DNA of 64,000 bases from Noviherbaspirillum malthae (GTDB lineage: Bacteria; Pseudomonadota; Gammaproteobacteria; Burkholderiales; Burkholderiaceae_D). The stretch is taken from the NCBI RefSeq assembly GCF_015352985.1, contig NZ_JACYXF010000023.1, forward strand, positions 1 to 64,000, written 5' to 3'. Positions 34,365 through 44,406 of the stretch are shown here, one piece after another. Under the pieces are notes generated by a model, which was given only the letters and a program-made list of their open reading frames with translations, was not told where the DNA came from and ran no database searches. Each line of letters starts with the position of its first letter. Position 1 is the first letter of the stretch. A program made the position numbers and the translations under genes.

Positions 34365-35138
34365 CTACGTTGAAAGCCGATTCGCCAACGCCACAAACTG
34401 CTCCACCGGCACCGCCTCAGGCCGCGCCTGAGGATCCACTCCCGCATCGATGAGATCGTTTTCCGTGAACATGCCGGCCACGCAGTTGCGAATCACCTTG
34501 CGCCGCTGCGAAAACGCCTTGGTCACCACCTGTTCCAGTTTCCGTTCGTCGCAGGGGAGCGGGTTCGGCAACGGAATCATGCGCACGATCGCCGAATCCA
34601 CCTGCGGCGGCGGATCGAAGGCCGTGGGCGGCACCACGAACAGCAGCTCCATGTGATAGCGCCACTGCAGCATCACCGACAGGCGGCCGAAGCTCTTGCC
34701 GCCCGGCTCGGCCACCATGCGCTCCACCACTTCCTTCTGCAGCATGAAATGCTGGTCCTGTACCTGCGGCGCGATGGCGGCCAGATGAAACAGCAAGGGG
34801 CTGGAAATGTTGTAAGGCAGATTGCCGACGACACGCAGCTTGCCGCCTTCGGCCACCGGGATCGAGGCGAAGTCGAACTTCAGCGCATCGCCCTCGTGCA
34901 CGATCAGGCGCGCGGGATCGAAATTCTTCTTCAGGCGGGTGACCAGGTCGCGGTCGAGCTCTACCACATGCAACTGGCGCAGCGACTCCAGCAGCAGGCT
35001 GGTCATGGCCGCGAGGCCGGGGCCGATTTCCACCATCGTGTCGTCAGGCCGAGGATCAATCGCGCGGATGATGTCGTACAGCACCGTTTGATCGGTAAGA
35101 AAATTCTGGCCGAAGCGCTTGCGTGGAATGTGTTTCAT
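34365..35138 (-). CDS. rsmA: 16S rRNA (adenine(1518)-N6/adenine(1519)-N6)-dimethyltransferase
   Basis: A 257-residue KsgA-type enzyme that dimethylates two adenines near the 3' end of 16S rRNA. It begins MKHIPRKRFGQNFLTD, with SAM motif EIGPGLAAMTSLLL, the acidic VVELDRD, and catalytic motif NLPYNISSPLLFH. The start is the ATG at 35138; a longer open frame to 35462 overlaps pdxA and is not conserved. It is the last gene of the lptD-surA-pdxA-rsmA operon, a standard arrangement. Confidence 0.95.
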   Translation of the reverse strand: MKHIPRKRFGQNFLTDQTVLYDIIRAIDPRPDDTMVEIGPGLAAMTSLLLESLRQLHVVELDRDLVTRLKKNFDPARLIVHEGDALKFDFASIPVAEGGKLRVVGNLPYNISSPLLFHLAAIAPQVQDQHFMLQKEVVERMVAEPGGKSFGRLSVMLQWRYHMELLFVVPPTAFDPPPQVDSAIVRMIPLPNPLPCDERKLEQVVTKAFSQRRKVIRNCVAGMFTENDLIDAGVDPQARPEAVPVEQFVALANRLST

Positions 35139-35175
35139 TGAATGCCGAATGAATGGGAAGATTGACCGCAGGCTC

Positions 35176-36195
35176 TCAGGCCGCCGCGGCCTTTGCCATC
35201 TGCGCCGCGACATTGATGGCCACGACCATGCTGCCATGGTCGGCCTTGCCGACGCCGGCGGCAGCCAGGTCGAGCGCAGTGCCGTGATCGACCGAAGTGC
35301 GGATGATGGGCAGACCGAGCGTGATGTTGACGCCGCGGCCGAAGCTCGCATGCTTGAGCACCGGCAGGCCCTGGTCATGGTACATGGCCAGCACGCAGTC
35401 GGCGTCCTGCAGGTACTTGGGCTGGAACAGGGTATCGGCCGGATAGGGGCCGGTAGCATCAATGCCCTTTTCCTGCGCCGCCTTCAGCACCGGCGTGATC
35501 ACGTCGATTTCCTCGCGGCCGAGATAGCCGCCCTCGCCCGCGTGCGGATTCAGGCCGGTGACCAAAATGCGCGGTTGCGCCAGGCCGAACTTGCGCCGCA
35601 GGTCGGCATGCACGATGTCGATCGTGGTCATCAGGCTGTCGAAGGTGATGGCTGCGGAGACGTCCTTCAGCGGCAGATGGGTGGTGGCCAGCGCCACCCG
35701 CAGCAGGGGTTCGCCGCCCGCCAGCATCATGACGACCTGCGGCGTGCCGGTCTTCTCGGCCAGATATTCGGTGTGGCCGGTGAACGGCACGCCGGCATCG
35801 TTGATGGTGCTCTTCTGCAGCGGCGCGGTGACGATGGCATCGAAACGGCGCTGCATGGCGCCTTCGATCGCCACGTCGAGCGTCTGCAGCACCGCATGGC
35901 CGTTGCGCGCATCGAGTCTTCCGGGCACGGCTGGCTCGGCGAGCGGACAATCGATTACCGCGATGCGGTCGGTTCCGAGATTGGGCAGCCCGCCGTGGCC
36001 GAGCGCCATGGTCGACAGCGCCGTCAGCCGGATCGCCGGATCAATGTCGCCGGCGATCATGGACAGCAGCGCGGCATCGCCCACGAGCACGCTGCGCACC
36101 TGCTCGCGCAGCTCCCAGGCGGCCCGGATGGAGATTTCCGGACCGATGCCCGCGGGTTCGCCGCAGGTGATGGCGATGGTCGGCCTGGTCTTCAT
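35176..36195 (-). CDS. pdxA: 4-hydroxythreonine-4-phosphate dehydrogenase
   Basis: A 339-residue enzyme of pyridoxal phosphate synthesis, which oxidises 4-phosphohydroxythreonine using NAD. It starts IAITCGEPAGIGPEI and has TGHTEYLAEKTG, the metal and substrate site LNPHAGEGGYLGREE, and YHDQGLPVLKH plus the C-terminal TSVDHGTALDLAA, all family hallmarks. The gene lies between surA (6 bases away) and rsmA. Confidence 0.96.
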   Translation of the reverse strand: MKTRPTIAITCGEPAGIGPEISIRAAWELREQVRSVLVGDAALLSMIAGDIDPAIRLTALSTMALGHGGLPNLGTDRIAVIDCPLAEPAVPGRLDARNGHAVLQTLDVAIEGAMQRRFDAIVTAPLQKSTINDAGVPFTGHTEYLAEKTGTPQVVMMLAGGEPLLRVALATTHLPLKDVSAAITFDSLMTTIDIVHADLRRKFGLAQPRILVTGLNPHAGEGGYLGREEIDVITPVLKAAQEKGIDATGPYPADTLFQPKYLQDADCVLAMYHDQGLPVLKHASFGRGVNITLGLPIIRTSVDHGTALDLAAAGVGKADHGSMVVAINVAAQMAKAAAA

Positions 36196-36201
36196 CCGGA
36201 A

Positions 36202-37644
36202 TCAGGAACGGGAATCGGCGTTGTCGAAGCGGTATTCGACATAGGCGCGGTCGCGCAGCTGGCGCAGCCAGTCCTGCGTGGCTTCTTCCAGCTTGCGCTC
36301 GCGGATGGCCTGGCGCGCGATCAGGCGCTGGCGTTCCTTCGATACGTCGTCCTTCTTGCGTTCCACCACCTGGATCAGGTGATAGCCGAACGGCGACTCG
36401 ACCGGCTCGCTCACTTCGCCCGGCTTCAATGCATCCATCGCGCGCTCGAATTCGGGCACGGTATCGCCCGGATAGATCCAGCCGAGGTCGCCGCCGCGCG
36501 AGGCGGACAGATCGTTGGAGAACAGCTTCGCCAGCTCTTCGAAGGTGGCTGCCTTGTTGTCCAGGCGCTGCTTCAGTTCGGTCAGCTTGCGGCGCGCCTC
36601 GGACGGCGTCACGATCTGGTTGGTCTTGATCAGGATGTGGCGCACATGGGTCTGCTGCACCGATGCTGCTGCGGCAGCGCCGCCTTTCATCACGCTGGGG
36701 GTACGTTCCGCGGTCAGCTTGACGATATGGAAACCGGTATTGCTCTTGAGCAGCTGCGACACTTCGCCCTGCTTCATGGAGGACAGGGCATCGACGAACA
36801 GCTGCGGCAGGCGCTCCGGGCCGCGCCAGCCGAGGTCGCCGCCGGTCAGGGCATCGGTGGCATCCGAATAAGTGGCTGCCAGCTTGGCGAAATCGCCGCC
36901 GCCCTGGACCTGGCGCAGCACTTCCTCCGCGCGGCGCCGGCGCTCGGCGCTCTGCTCGGGCGTGGCATTTTCCGGAATGCGCACCAGGATGTGCGATACG
37001 TTGTATTCCTTCTGGCTGGCCGCCGCGCTCTGCTCCGCCGCGAGGTAATTGTCGACCTCGGATTCGGAAATCTGGATCTTGTTGTCGACTTCGCGCTCGC
37101 GCAGCCGCTGCATGATGATGTCTTCGCGGATGTCTTCGCGGAAGCGCGCATAGGGGGTGCCGCCCTTCTCCAGCTCGGCGCGGAACTGCGTCAGGCTCAT
37201 CTTGTTCTGTTCGGCGATGCGCGCGATCGCCCGGTCCAGCATGGTGTCGTCGACGCGGATGCCGACTTCCTTTGCCAGTTGCAGCTGGGCGCGATCGACG
37301 ATCATGCGTTCGAGCATCTGCCTCTGGAACTCGGGCTGCGGCGGCAGGGCGATATTCTGGTTGCGCATGCGCTGCTCGACCTGCCGCAGCCGCTCGACCA
37401 GTTCCTGGCGCGTAATGACTTCATTGTTGACGACGGCGATGATCGCATCGGCCAGGTAGATGCGCGGTGCGCTCTGGGTCTGGGCCGCCGGTGCGGGTGC
37501 CGGAGCAGTCATGCCCCCCGGAGGAGCGACCTTGAACTGGGCATGGGCCTGCGGCAGCAGGCCGGCGCCGCAGACCAGTGCCGCCGCCAGCGCAATGCTG
37601 CGGACCGGGTTCTTTGCAACTCGCAGTGTCGGTAATGTCTTCAT
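36202..37644 (-). CDS. surA: Periplasmic chaperone and peptidyl-prolyl isomerase SurA
   Basis: A 480-residue periplasmic chaperone for outer-membrane proteins, including LptD. A signal peptide (about residues 1-35) is followed by an Ala/Pro-rich linker, the N-terminal chaperone domain (IIAVVNNEVITRQELVERL), and two parvulin domains (about 215-315, VSHILVRIPENATPEQ and on; 325-425, VRHILIKTNQIVT and on, with DLGWIYPGDTVPEFE), then a C-terminal helix. It is longer than the E. coli protein (428), mainly in the N-terminal linker. It lies 15 bases after lptD. Confidence 0.95.
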   Translation of the reverse strand: MKTLPTLRVAKNPVRSIALAAALVCGAGLLPQAHAQFKVAPPGGMTAPAPAPAAQTQSAPRIYLADAIIAVVNNEVITRQELVERLRQVEQRMRNQNIALPPQPEFQRQMLERMIVDRAQLQLAKEVGIRVDDTMLDRAIARIAEQNKMSLTQFRAELEKGGTPYARFREDIREDIIMQRLREREVDNKIQISESEVDNYLAAEQSAAASQKEYNVSHILVRIPENATPEQSAERRRRAEEVLRQVQGGGDFAKLAATYSDATDALTGGDLGWRGPERLPQLFVDALSSMKQGEVSQLLKSNTGFHIVKLTAERTPSVMKGGAAAAASVQQTHVRHILIKTNQIVTPSEARRKLTELKQRLDNKAATFEELAKLFSNDLSASRGGDLGWIYPGDTVPEFERAMDALKPGEVSEPVESPFGYHLIQVVERKKDDVSKERQRLIARQAIRERKLEEATQDWLRQLRDRAYVEYRFDNADSRS

Positions 37645-37659
37645 GGTTCGCGTACTTCG

Positions 37660-39867
37660 TTAGGGGTTACTGGGTTGATTCACCAACTGGTAGCCGGGGA
37701 TGTTGGCCCGCAGCGCATCCAGCGGATTGGAGCCGAGCCGGGTCAGGCCGGTCAATTCCAGCTGGAAGAAGAGAGAGGTGGTGGCCGCGGTGGTCGCGGT
37801 CGGGGTGCGCTGGCCGACGATGCGGAAGATCCAGCAGTCGGCCTTGTATTCGAGACCGAGCAGGCCTTCGGCGACCTTGCTGTCCGGGATCGAATAGTTG
37901 ACCCGCGCCACGCCGTACCAGCGGTCGGAGATGGGCCATTGTCCGGACACGTCGACCTGCTTGAGTTCGTTGACCAGATCGTTGACGCGGTCGAGCCGGT
38001 ACTTGACGTTGAGCACCTTTCTCGGCGCCGGGCTCCACTGCATGCCGTAATTGGCGCGAATGACGGAGTTCAGCGTCTGGCTGTACTGCAGGTTGGTGTC
38101 GACGCTGATGGCCGGGGAGACGCGGCCGTAGATCGACAGCAGCAGGTCGGAGCGGCTCTGGCTGCGCGGGGTGCCGAGGTTGACGCGCTGCTCGTTGAGA
38201 TAGAAGCGCTGGCCGACGGCAAAGCGCATGCGCTCGGTGCCCGAAGGTTCGATGTAGCGCGAAACTGCCGCCGCGGTGACCTGGTTGGCGTCGCTGATGC
38301 GGTCGTTGCCGATGAAGCGGTTCTCGCTGAACAGCTGGGCGAAGCTCAAGTCGGCCAAGGCCGTGTCGAACAGAGGAAATGCGCTCTGGTCGCGGTACGG
38401 CGTATACACATAGAACAGGCGCGGCTCGAACGTCTGGGTCATGCTGTTGCCGAGGAAGTTCGCATCGCGCTCGAACACCATGCCGCTGTCGACCGATACC
38501 GTCGGCAGGAAGCGCGACAGGCTGTCGGGCGCACCGGGCGCGGTATTCTGCAGGCTGTACTTGGTGCCGTGCAGCGACACCCGGGGCGTGATGAAATAGC
38601 CGGGACGGATGATCGGATACGAGAGCCGCGGATTGATCAGCAGGCGGTCGCCGCGCACCAGGTCCGGATGGTAGAAATTCGTGAATTCCGCATCCGCGTT
38701 CCAGTCGAATCCCTTGATGTCCTGGCGGCCGCTCTGGAAAGTAAGCTGCGGCAGGCGGTCGTAGGGACGCCCGATCGGCACGATCGGATCCTGCAGTATC
38801 TGAAAGCTCGATGCGCGCGCCGACGCGGTCCAGAACGAGCCGTAGTAATTGAAGGACAAGTCGCGCGGCAGCAGGCGCTGGCTGGCCGCCGTGCGGGTAC
38901 GCGTAATGTCGTCCGGATACTGGTCGTCGGAGGCGCCGTTGAGATTCCAGTTGAAGTTCAGGCTGGGCGTCAGCGACTGGGAATGGATCGAGGAATACGC
39001 ATAGCGCGTGGTGCCGGTGCGCCTGTCGTCGGGCAGGTATTCGACGCGCGTCTGGCCGGTATAGGTTTCGCCGAGGTAGCGCGCTTCCGCGCCCAGCTGC
39101 AGCCCGCGCCGCGCGAACAGCCGCGGAAACAGCGTCAGGTCGCGGTTGGGCGCGATGTTGAAGTAGTAAGGCACCGTCACGTCCAGGCCGCCCTTGTTGG
39201 TCGTGCCGATGGTCGGCGGCAGCACGCCGCTCTTGCGGGCATCCGACAGCGGGAAGGACATCGCGGGTGCGGCCAGGATGGGCACGCCCTTGAAATAGAG
39301 GACGGGACTGCGCGCCAGGCCCTCTTCGCGGCCGGCATCGAGATTGAGCTTGCTCGACTTCAGGTACCAGTCGGGATCGGGCGCCTCGCAGGTGCTGTAG
39401 GTGCCTTCGGTGACGGTGGCGCGGTCCTCGCCTTCGAAATCGATGCGTTCGGCGCCGCCCCGGGCATTGTTGATCTGCAGCCGGTAGGTCGGATGGGTGA
39501 CATAACCCTCCTGGGCTTCCAGCCGCAGGCGCATTTCATCGCCGGTATAGGTATCGCCGAAGCGGCGCATGCGGATATTGCCGGAAGCCTCGACCTCGTC
39601 CTCGACGACGCGGTAAGTGGCGCGGTCGGCATTGACGGTGGTCGGGCCGCGGATGATTTCGACATCGCGCTCGAGAATCACTTCCCGGTCGGGCCGGCCG
39701 CTCATCTGTTCGGCGCTGACCGTGGCTGGCGCATTTTTCTCATCTTCCGCCGCCCGGCCGGCAGCGGCCTGCGCCGATGCGAGCGTCGGCGTTGCGGCAA
39801 CGGCAATGGTGGCGGCCAGAAGCCGAAGCAAAAGTTGCGAAGGGGGAATTGCGGGATACCGGTTCAT
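37660..39867 (-). CDS. lptD: LPS-assembly outer-membrane protein LptD
   Basis: A protein of 735 residues that inserts lipopolysaccharide into the outer leaflet together with LptE. Signal peptide about 1-32, then an OstA/LptA-like jellyroll (about 60-190; ILERDVEIIRGPTTVNADRATY) and a large beta barrel. Only two cysteines are seen, in STCEAPDPDW and ADCWIF, against four in E. coli, leaving one possible inter-domain disulfide. The start at 39867 gives a good signal peptide; the frame is open to 39960. Divergent from amgK. Confidence 0.93.
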   Translation of the reverse strand: MNRYPAIPPSQLLLRLLAATIAVAATPTLASAQAAAGRAAEDEKNAPATVSAEQMSGRPDREVILERDVEIIRGPTTVNADRATYRVVEDEVEASGNIRMRRFGDTYTGDEMRLRLEAQEGYVTHPTYRLQINNARGGAERIDFEGEDRATVTEGTYSTCEAPDPDWYLKSSKLNLDAGREEGLARSPVLYFKGVPILAAPAMSFPLSDARKSGVLPPTIGTTNKGGLDVTVPYYFNIAPNRDLTLFPRLFARRGLQLGAEARYLGETYTGQTRVEYLPDDRRTGTTRYAYSSIHSQSLTPSLNFNWNLNGASDDQYPDDITRTRTAASQRLLPRDLSFNYYGSFWTASARASSFQILQDPIVPIGRPYDRLPQLTFQSGRQDIKGFDWNADAEFTNFYHPDLVRGDRLLINPRLSYPIIRPGYFITPRVSLHGTKYSLQNTAPGAPDSLSRFLPTVSVDSGMVFERDANFLGNSMTQTFEPRLFYVYTPYRDQSAFPLFDTALADLSFAQLFSENRFIGNDRISDANQVTAAAVSRYIEPSGTERMRFAVGQRFYLNEQRVNLGTPRSQSRSDLLLSIYGRVSPAISVDTNLQYSQTLNSVIRANYGMQWSPAPRKVLNVKYRLDRVNDLVNELKQVDVSGQWPISDRWYGVARVNYSIPDSKVAEGLLGLEYKADCWIFRIVGQRTPTATTAATTSLFFQLELTGLTRLGSNPLDALRANIPGYQLVNQPSNP

Positions 39868-39974
39868 GAAAAGAGAGGTCGGCGGGCGCTTTTTCGAGAT
39901 GAATCCCTTATTATATGGGAACTCGTATGCCCTAACGGATTGATTCCGGATTGTATCCACTCCCAGGTTGTTTC

Positions 39975-41000
<1,026 letters not shown>

Positions 41001-41115
41001 CGTGCGTCCTCTTCCGCAACTGCAACTACCGATAGAATAGGCGGCAGGCGCTCTGCTTCGATCCTGCTTCGACGCGGGCCTCCGCCGCCATCCATGCATT
41101 GAAGAAAGTCATCGA

Positions 41116-41823
41116 ATGAAAGCCATGCTCTTCGCCGCCGGACGTGGCGAGCGGATGCGTCCGCTGACCGATACCTGTCCCAAGCCGCTCCTGACGGTGC
41201 GCGGCCGGCCGCTGATCGTCTGGCACATTCTCAACCTGGTGCGCGCCGACATCCGCGACATCGTGATCAACCATGCGCATCTCGGCCACATGATCGAGGA
41301 GGCGCTCGGCGACGGTTCGAAGTTCGGCGCGCGCATCAGCTACTCCGCAGAAGGCACGGCGCTGGAAACGGCAGGCGGCATCGCCAAGGCGCGCCATCTG
41401 CTCGGCGAGGAACCTTTCGTTGCCATCGCTGCCGATACCTATTGCCCGCACTTCGATTTCGAGCAGGTCAGGGAAGCGCTGCAGGACAATGACATGTGGG
41501 GCAACCCGCATCCGGCCGACAAGCGGGACGTGGCCTGGCTCTACCTGGTGAAGAACCCGGCGCACAATCCCAAGGGCGATTTCGCGCTCAACAGCTTTTC
41601 GATCGCCAATGAAGGCGACCAGACATTCACGTTTTCCGGCATCGGCGTCTACCGCACCGAAATCTTCGATTCCATCGAACCGGGCCAACCCGCCAAGCTG
41701 GCGCCCATCCTGCGCGACTATGCGTCGCGCGGCCAGGTCGGCGGCGAGGTCTACCGCGGCGACTGGACCGATGTCGGCACGCCGGAACGGCTGGCGCAAC
41801 TCAACGGGGAAAGGACCACATGA
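41116..41823 (+). CDS. murU: N-acetylmuramate alpha-1-phosphate uridylyltransferase MurU
   Basis: A 235-residue nucleotidyltransferase. The nucleotide-binding opening MLFAAGRGERMRPLTDTCPKPLL is followed by GTALETAGGIAKA and VAIAADTYCP. It converts MurNAc-1-phosphate, made by AmgK, to UDP-MurNAc, closing the recycling route. The stop overlaps the next ATG by four bases, so pepP is translationally coupled. Confidence 0.92.
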   Translation: MKAMLFAAGRGERMRPLTDTCPKPLLTVRGRPLIVWHILNLVRADIRDIVINHAHLGHMIEEALGDGSKFGARISYSAEGTALETAGGIAKARHLLGEEPFVAIAADTYCPHFDFEQVREALQDNDMWGNPHPADKRDVAWLYLVKNPAHNPKGDFALNSFSIANEGDQTFTFSGIGVYRTEIFDSIEPGQPAKLAPILRDYASRGQVGGEVYRGDWTDVGTPERLAQLNGERTT

Positions 41824-43160
41824 ATACCTATGCAGCACGGCGCGCCGCACTATTGGCGCAGATGCGGACCAGGGGCGGCGGCGTGGCCGTCATTCCGACC
41901 GCGCCCGAAGTCATGCGCAACCGCGATGCCGACTATCCCTACCGGCACGACAGCTATTTCTACTACCTGTCCGGCTTCACCGAGCCGGAAGCGGTGATCG
42001 TGCTGGTGGCCGGCGTGAACGGACAAAAGGAGCAGAGCATCCTGTTCTGCCGGGAAAAGAACCTCGAACGTGAAATCTGGGACGGCTACCGCTACGGCCC
42101 GGAAGCCGCGCGGGAAACCTTCGGCTTCGATGCTGCCTATCCGGTTGCCTCGCTCGACGCCGAAATGCCCAAGCTGATGGCGAACGCACCCGCGCTGTTC
42201 TATGCGCTCGGCAGCGACAGCAAGCTCGACGCCCAGGTGCAGCAATGGCTGCAGGCGGTGCGCATGCAGGCGCGCGCCGGCGTCACGCCGCCGACCGCCG
42301 CGCACGACGTGCGCGTGCTGCTCGACGACATGCGCCTGGTCAAGGATGCGAGCGAAATCGGCATCATGAAGAAAGCCGCCGAGATTTCCGCCGAAGCCCA
42401 TCGGCGCGCGATGCAGATCTGCCGCCCGGGCTTGCGCGAATATCATCTCGAAGCCGAACTGCTGCATGAATTCCGCCGCAACGGTTCGCAGTTTCCCGCC
42501 TATGGCTCCATCGTCGCCACCGGGGCGAACGCCTGCGTGCTGCACTACCGCGCTAGCGATGCCGAGATCAGGGACGGCCACCTGGTGCTGATCGATGCCG
42601 GCTGCGAACTCGACAGCTATGCCTCCGACATCACCCGCACCTTTCCCGCGAACGGCAAGTTCAGCGCGCCGCAGCAGGAATTGTATGAGCTGGTGCTGGC
42701 CTCGCAAGAGGCGGCCGTCGCCGCGACGAAGCCGGGCATGCGCTTCATGGATGGCCATGACGCCGCCGTGAAAGTGCTGGCCCAGGGCATGCTCGACACC
42801 GGTTTGCTCGACAGGAACAAGGTCGGCTCGCTGGACGACGTGATCGCCAAGAACGCCTACAGCCAGTTCTACATGCACCGCACCGGCCATTGGCTGGGCA
42901 TGGATGTGCACGACGTCGGCGACTACCGCGATCCGGCCGCGCCCGACGGCAGCAAGCCGTGGCGCACGCTGCAGCCCGGCATGGTGCTGACCATCGAACC
43001 CGGCATCTATGTCCGTCCCGATCCTGCCGTGCCGGAGAAATACTGGAACATCGGCATCCGCATCGAAGACGATGCGCTGGTCACGGAAAGCGGCTGCGAA
43101 CTGATCACGGCCAACGCGCCGAAGACGGTGGCCGAGATCGAAGCCGTGATGAAGCGCTGA
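41820..43160 (+). CDS. pepP: Xaa-Pro aminopeptidase
   Basis: A 446-residue enzyme that removes an N-terminal residue before proline. It has the AMP_N domain (about residues 1-140; YPYRHDSYFYYLSGF) and a creatinase-fold catalytic domain. The two-metal ligands are visible: Asp in LIDAGCELDSY, Asp in SDITRTFP, His in HRTGHWLGMDVHD, Glu in TIEPGIYV and Glu in GIRIEDDALVT. A pepP-ubiH pair is common in beta- and gammaproteobacteria. Confidence 0.95.
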   Translation: MNTYAARRAALLAQMRTRGGGVAVIPTAPEVMRNRDADYPYRHDSYFYYLSGFTEPEAVIVLVAGVNGQKEQSILFCREKNLEREIWDGYRYGPEAARETFGFDAAYPVASLDAEMPKLMANAPALFYALGSDSKLDAQVQQWLQAVRMQARAGVTPPTAAHDVRVLLDDMRLVKDASEIGIMKKAAEISAEAHRRAMQICRPGLREYHLEAELLHEFRRNGSQFPAYGSIVATGANACVLHYRASDAEIRDGHLVLIDAGCELDSYASDITRTFPANGKFSAPQQELYELVLASQEAAVAATKPGMRFMDGHDAAVKVLAQGMLDTGLLDRNKVGSLDDVIAKNAYSQFYMHRTGHWLGMDVHDVGDYRDPAAPDGSKPWRTLQPGMVLTIEPGIYVRPDPAVPEKYWNIGIRIEDDALVTESGCELITANAPKTVAEIEAVMKR

Positions 43161-43188
43161 CCAGGTGACGGACTTACCGGAACAATCG

Positions 43189-44328
43189 ATGACGGCAAGC
43201 GGCTACGACATCGCCATCTGCGGCGCCGGTCCGGTGGGGCTGACGCTGGCCCTGCTCTTGGTCCGGCGCGGCGTGGCGGCAGAGCGCATCGCGCTGATCG
43301 ATGCCAAGAGCGCCGAGCAGGCCGCCGCCGACCCGCGCTCGATCGCCCTCTCCTACGGCAGCCGGCAGATCCTGGAAGACGTGGGCTGCTGGCCGGTAGC
43401 GTCCGACCCCATCCACCAGATCCATGTCTCGCGGCGCGGCCATTTCGGCCGCACGCTGATCGACCGCGACACCTACGGCCTGCCGGCGCTCGGCCATGTC
43501 GTCCGCTACGGCGCGCTGGTATCCGCGCTCGGCACGGCTGCCGGTAAGACCGGCGTCGCCATGCTGCGGCCGATGCAGGTATCGTCCTCGATGGAGCACG
43601 CCGACGAAGTTGAACTGCAGTTCGCCGACGGCCGCACGATCACTGCCGGCATCATGGTGCAGGCCGAAGGCGGCGTGTTTTCGGAGCAGGCGGCAAAGGC
43701 CGTCCGGCGCGACTATGAGCAGACGGCGCTCATCGCGCATGTGAGCTCCGACGCGCCCATTGCCCATCGCGCCTTCGAACGTTTCACCGATGAGGGCCCC
43801 CTGGCCCTGCTGCCGCAGGAAGGCGGCTATGCGATGGTCTGGTGCATGCGGCCCGAGACCGCATCCCGGCTGCAGGCCTTGCCGGAGCAAAGCTTCCTGG
43901 CCGAACTCGGCAACGCCTTCGGCACCCGCGTCGGCAATTTCACCAAGGTATCGCCGCGCGCCGCCTACCCGCTCGGCCTCAATGCCAATCCCGCCGCGAC
44001 CGCGCGCACGGTCGCCATCGGCAATGCGGCGCAGACGCTGCATCCGGTGGCGGGACAAGGGCTCAACTTGGGCATGCGCGACGCCGTGGTGCTGGCGCGG
44101 CTGCTCGCGGCTGACCTCTCCTCGTCCGCGCTGCAGCGCTTTGCCGCCGAACGCCATGCCGACCGCAGCCTCACCATCCGCCTCACCGATACGATGGCGC
44201 GCCTGTTCGCCAATACGGGCGGCGGCTCCTTCTCGCAAGGCGTGCTCGGCCTGTCGCTGGGACTGCTCGACCTGGTGGATCCGGCGAAGAAACTGCTGGC
44301 CGACCAGATGATGTTCGGCCGGCGGTAA
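43189..44328 (+). CDS. ubiH: UbiH/COQ6-family FAD-dependent monooxygenase
   Basis: A hydroxylase of about 379 residues for ubiquinone ring synthesis. The FAD-binding motif IAICGAGPVGLTLA is at the N-terminus, DPRSIALSYGS carries the second family motif, and IGNAAQTLHPVAGQGLNLGMRDA is the C-terminal FAD-ribose motif. UbiH, UbiF, UbiI and UbiM cannot be told apart with certainty from sequence alone. The ATG at 43189 has CGGAAC at a good distance; a GTG at 43165 would add eight residues. The gene ends before a strong terminator. Confidence 0.88.
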   Translation: MTASGYDIAICGAGPVGLTLALLLVRRGVAAERIALIDAKSAEQAAADPRSIALSYGSRQILEDVGCWPVASDPIHQIHVSRRGHFGRTLIDRDTYGLPALGHVVRYGALVSALGTAAGKTGVAMLRPMQVSSSMEHADEVELQFADGRTITAGIMVQAEGGVFSEQAAKAVRRDYEQTALIAHVSSDAPIAHRAFERFTDEGPLALLPQEGGYAMVWCMRPETASRLQALPEQSFLAELGNAFGTRVGNFTKVSPRAAYPLGLNANPAATARTVAIGNAAQTLHPVAGQGLNLGMRDAVVLARLLAADLSSSALQRFAAERHADRSLTIRLTDTMARLFANTGGGSFSQGVLGLSLGLLDLVDPAKKLLADQMMFGRR

Positions 44329-44358
44329 GGGAGCGGATTTCAAGCGCGACATAAAAAC

Positions 44359-44386
44359 AAAAGCCCCGGACTGTCCGGGGCTTTTG
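44359..44386. terminator. Two-way terminator between ubiH and pntB
   Basis: AAAAGCCCCGGA and TCCGGGGCTTTT form a 12-bp stem with a 3-base loop, with A-rich and T-rich ends on both sides, so it works for both convergent genes. Confidence 0.92.
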
Positions 44387-44406
44387 CATGGAGGCGCCTG
44401 CAGCGA

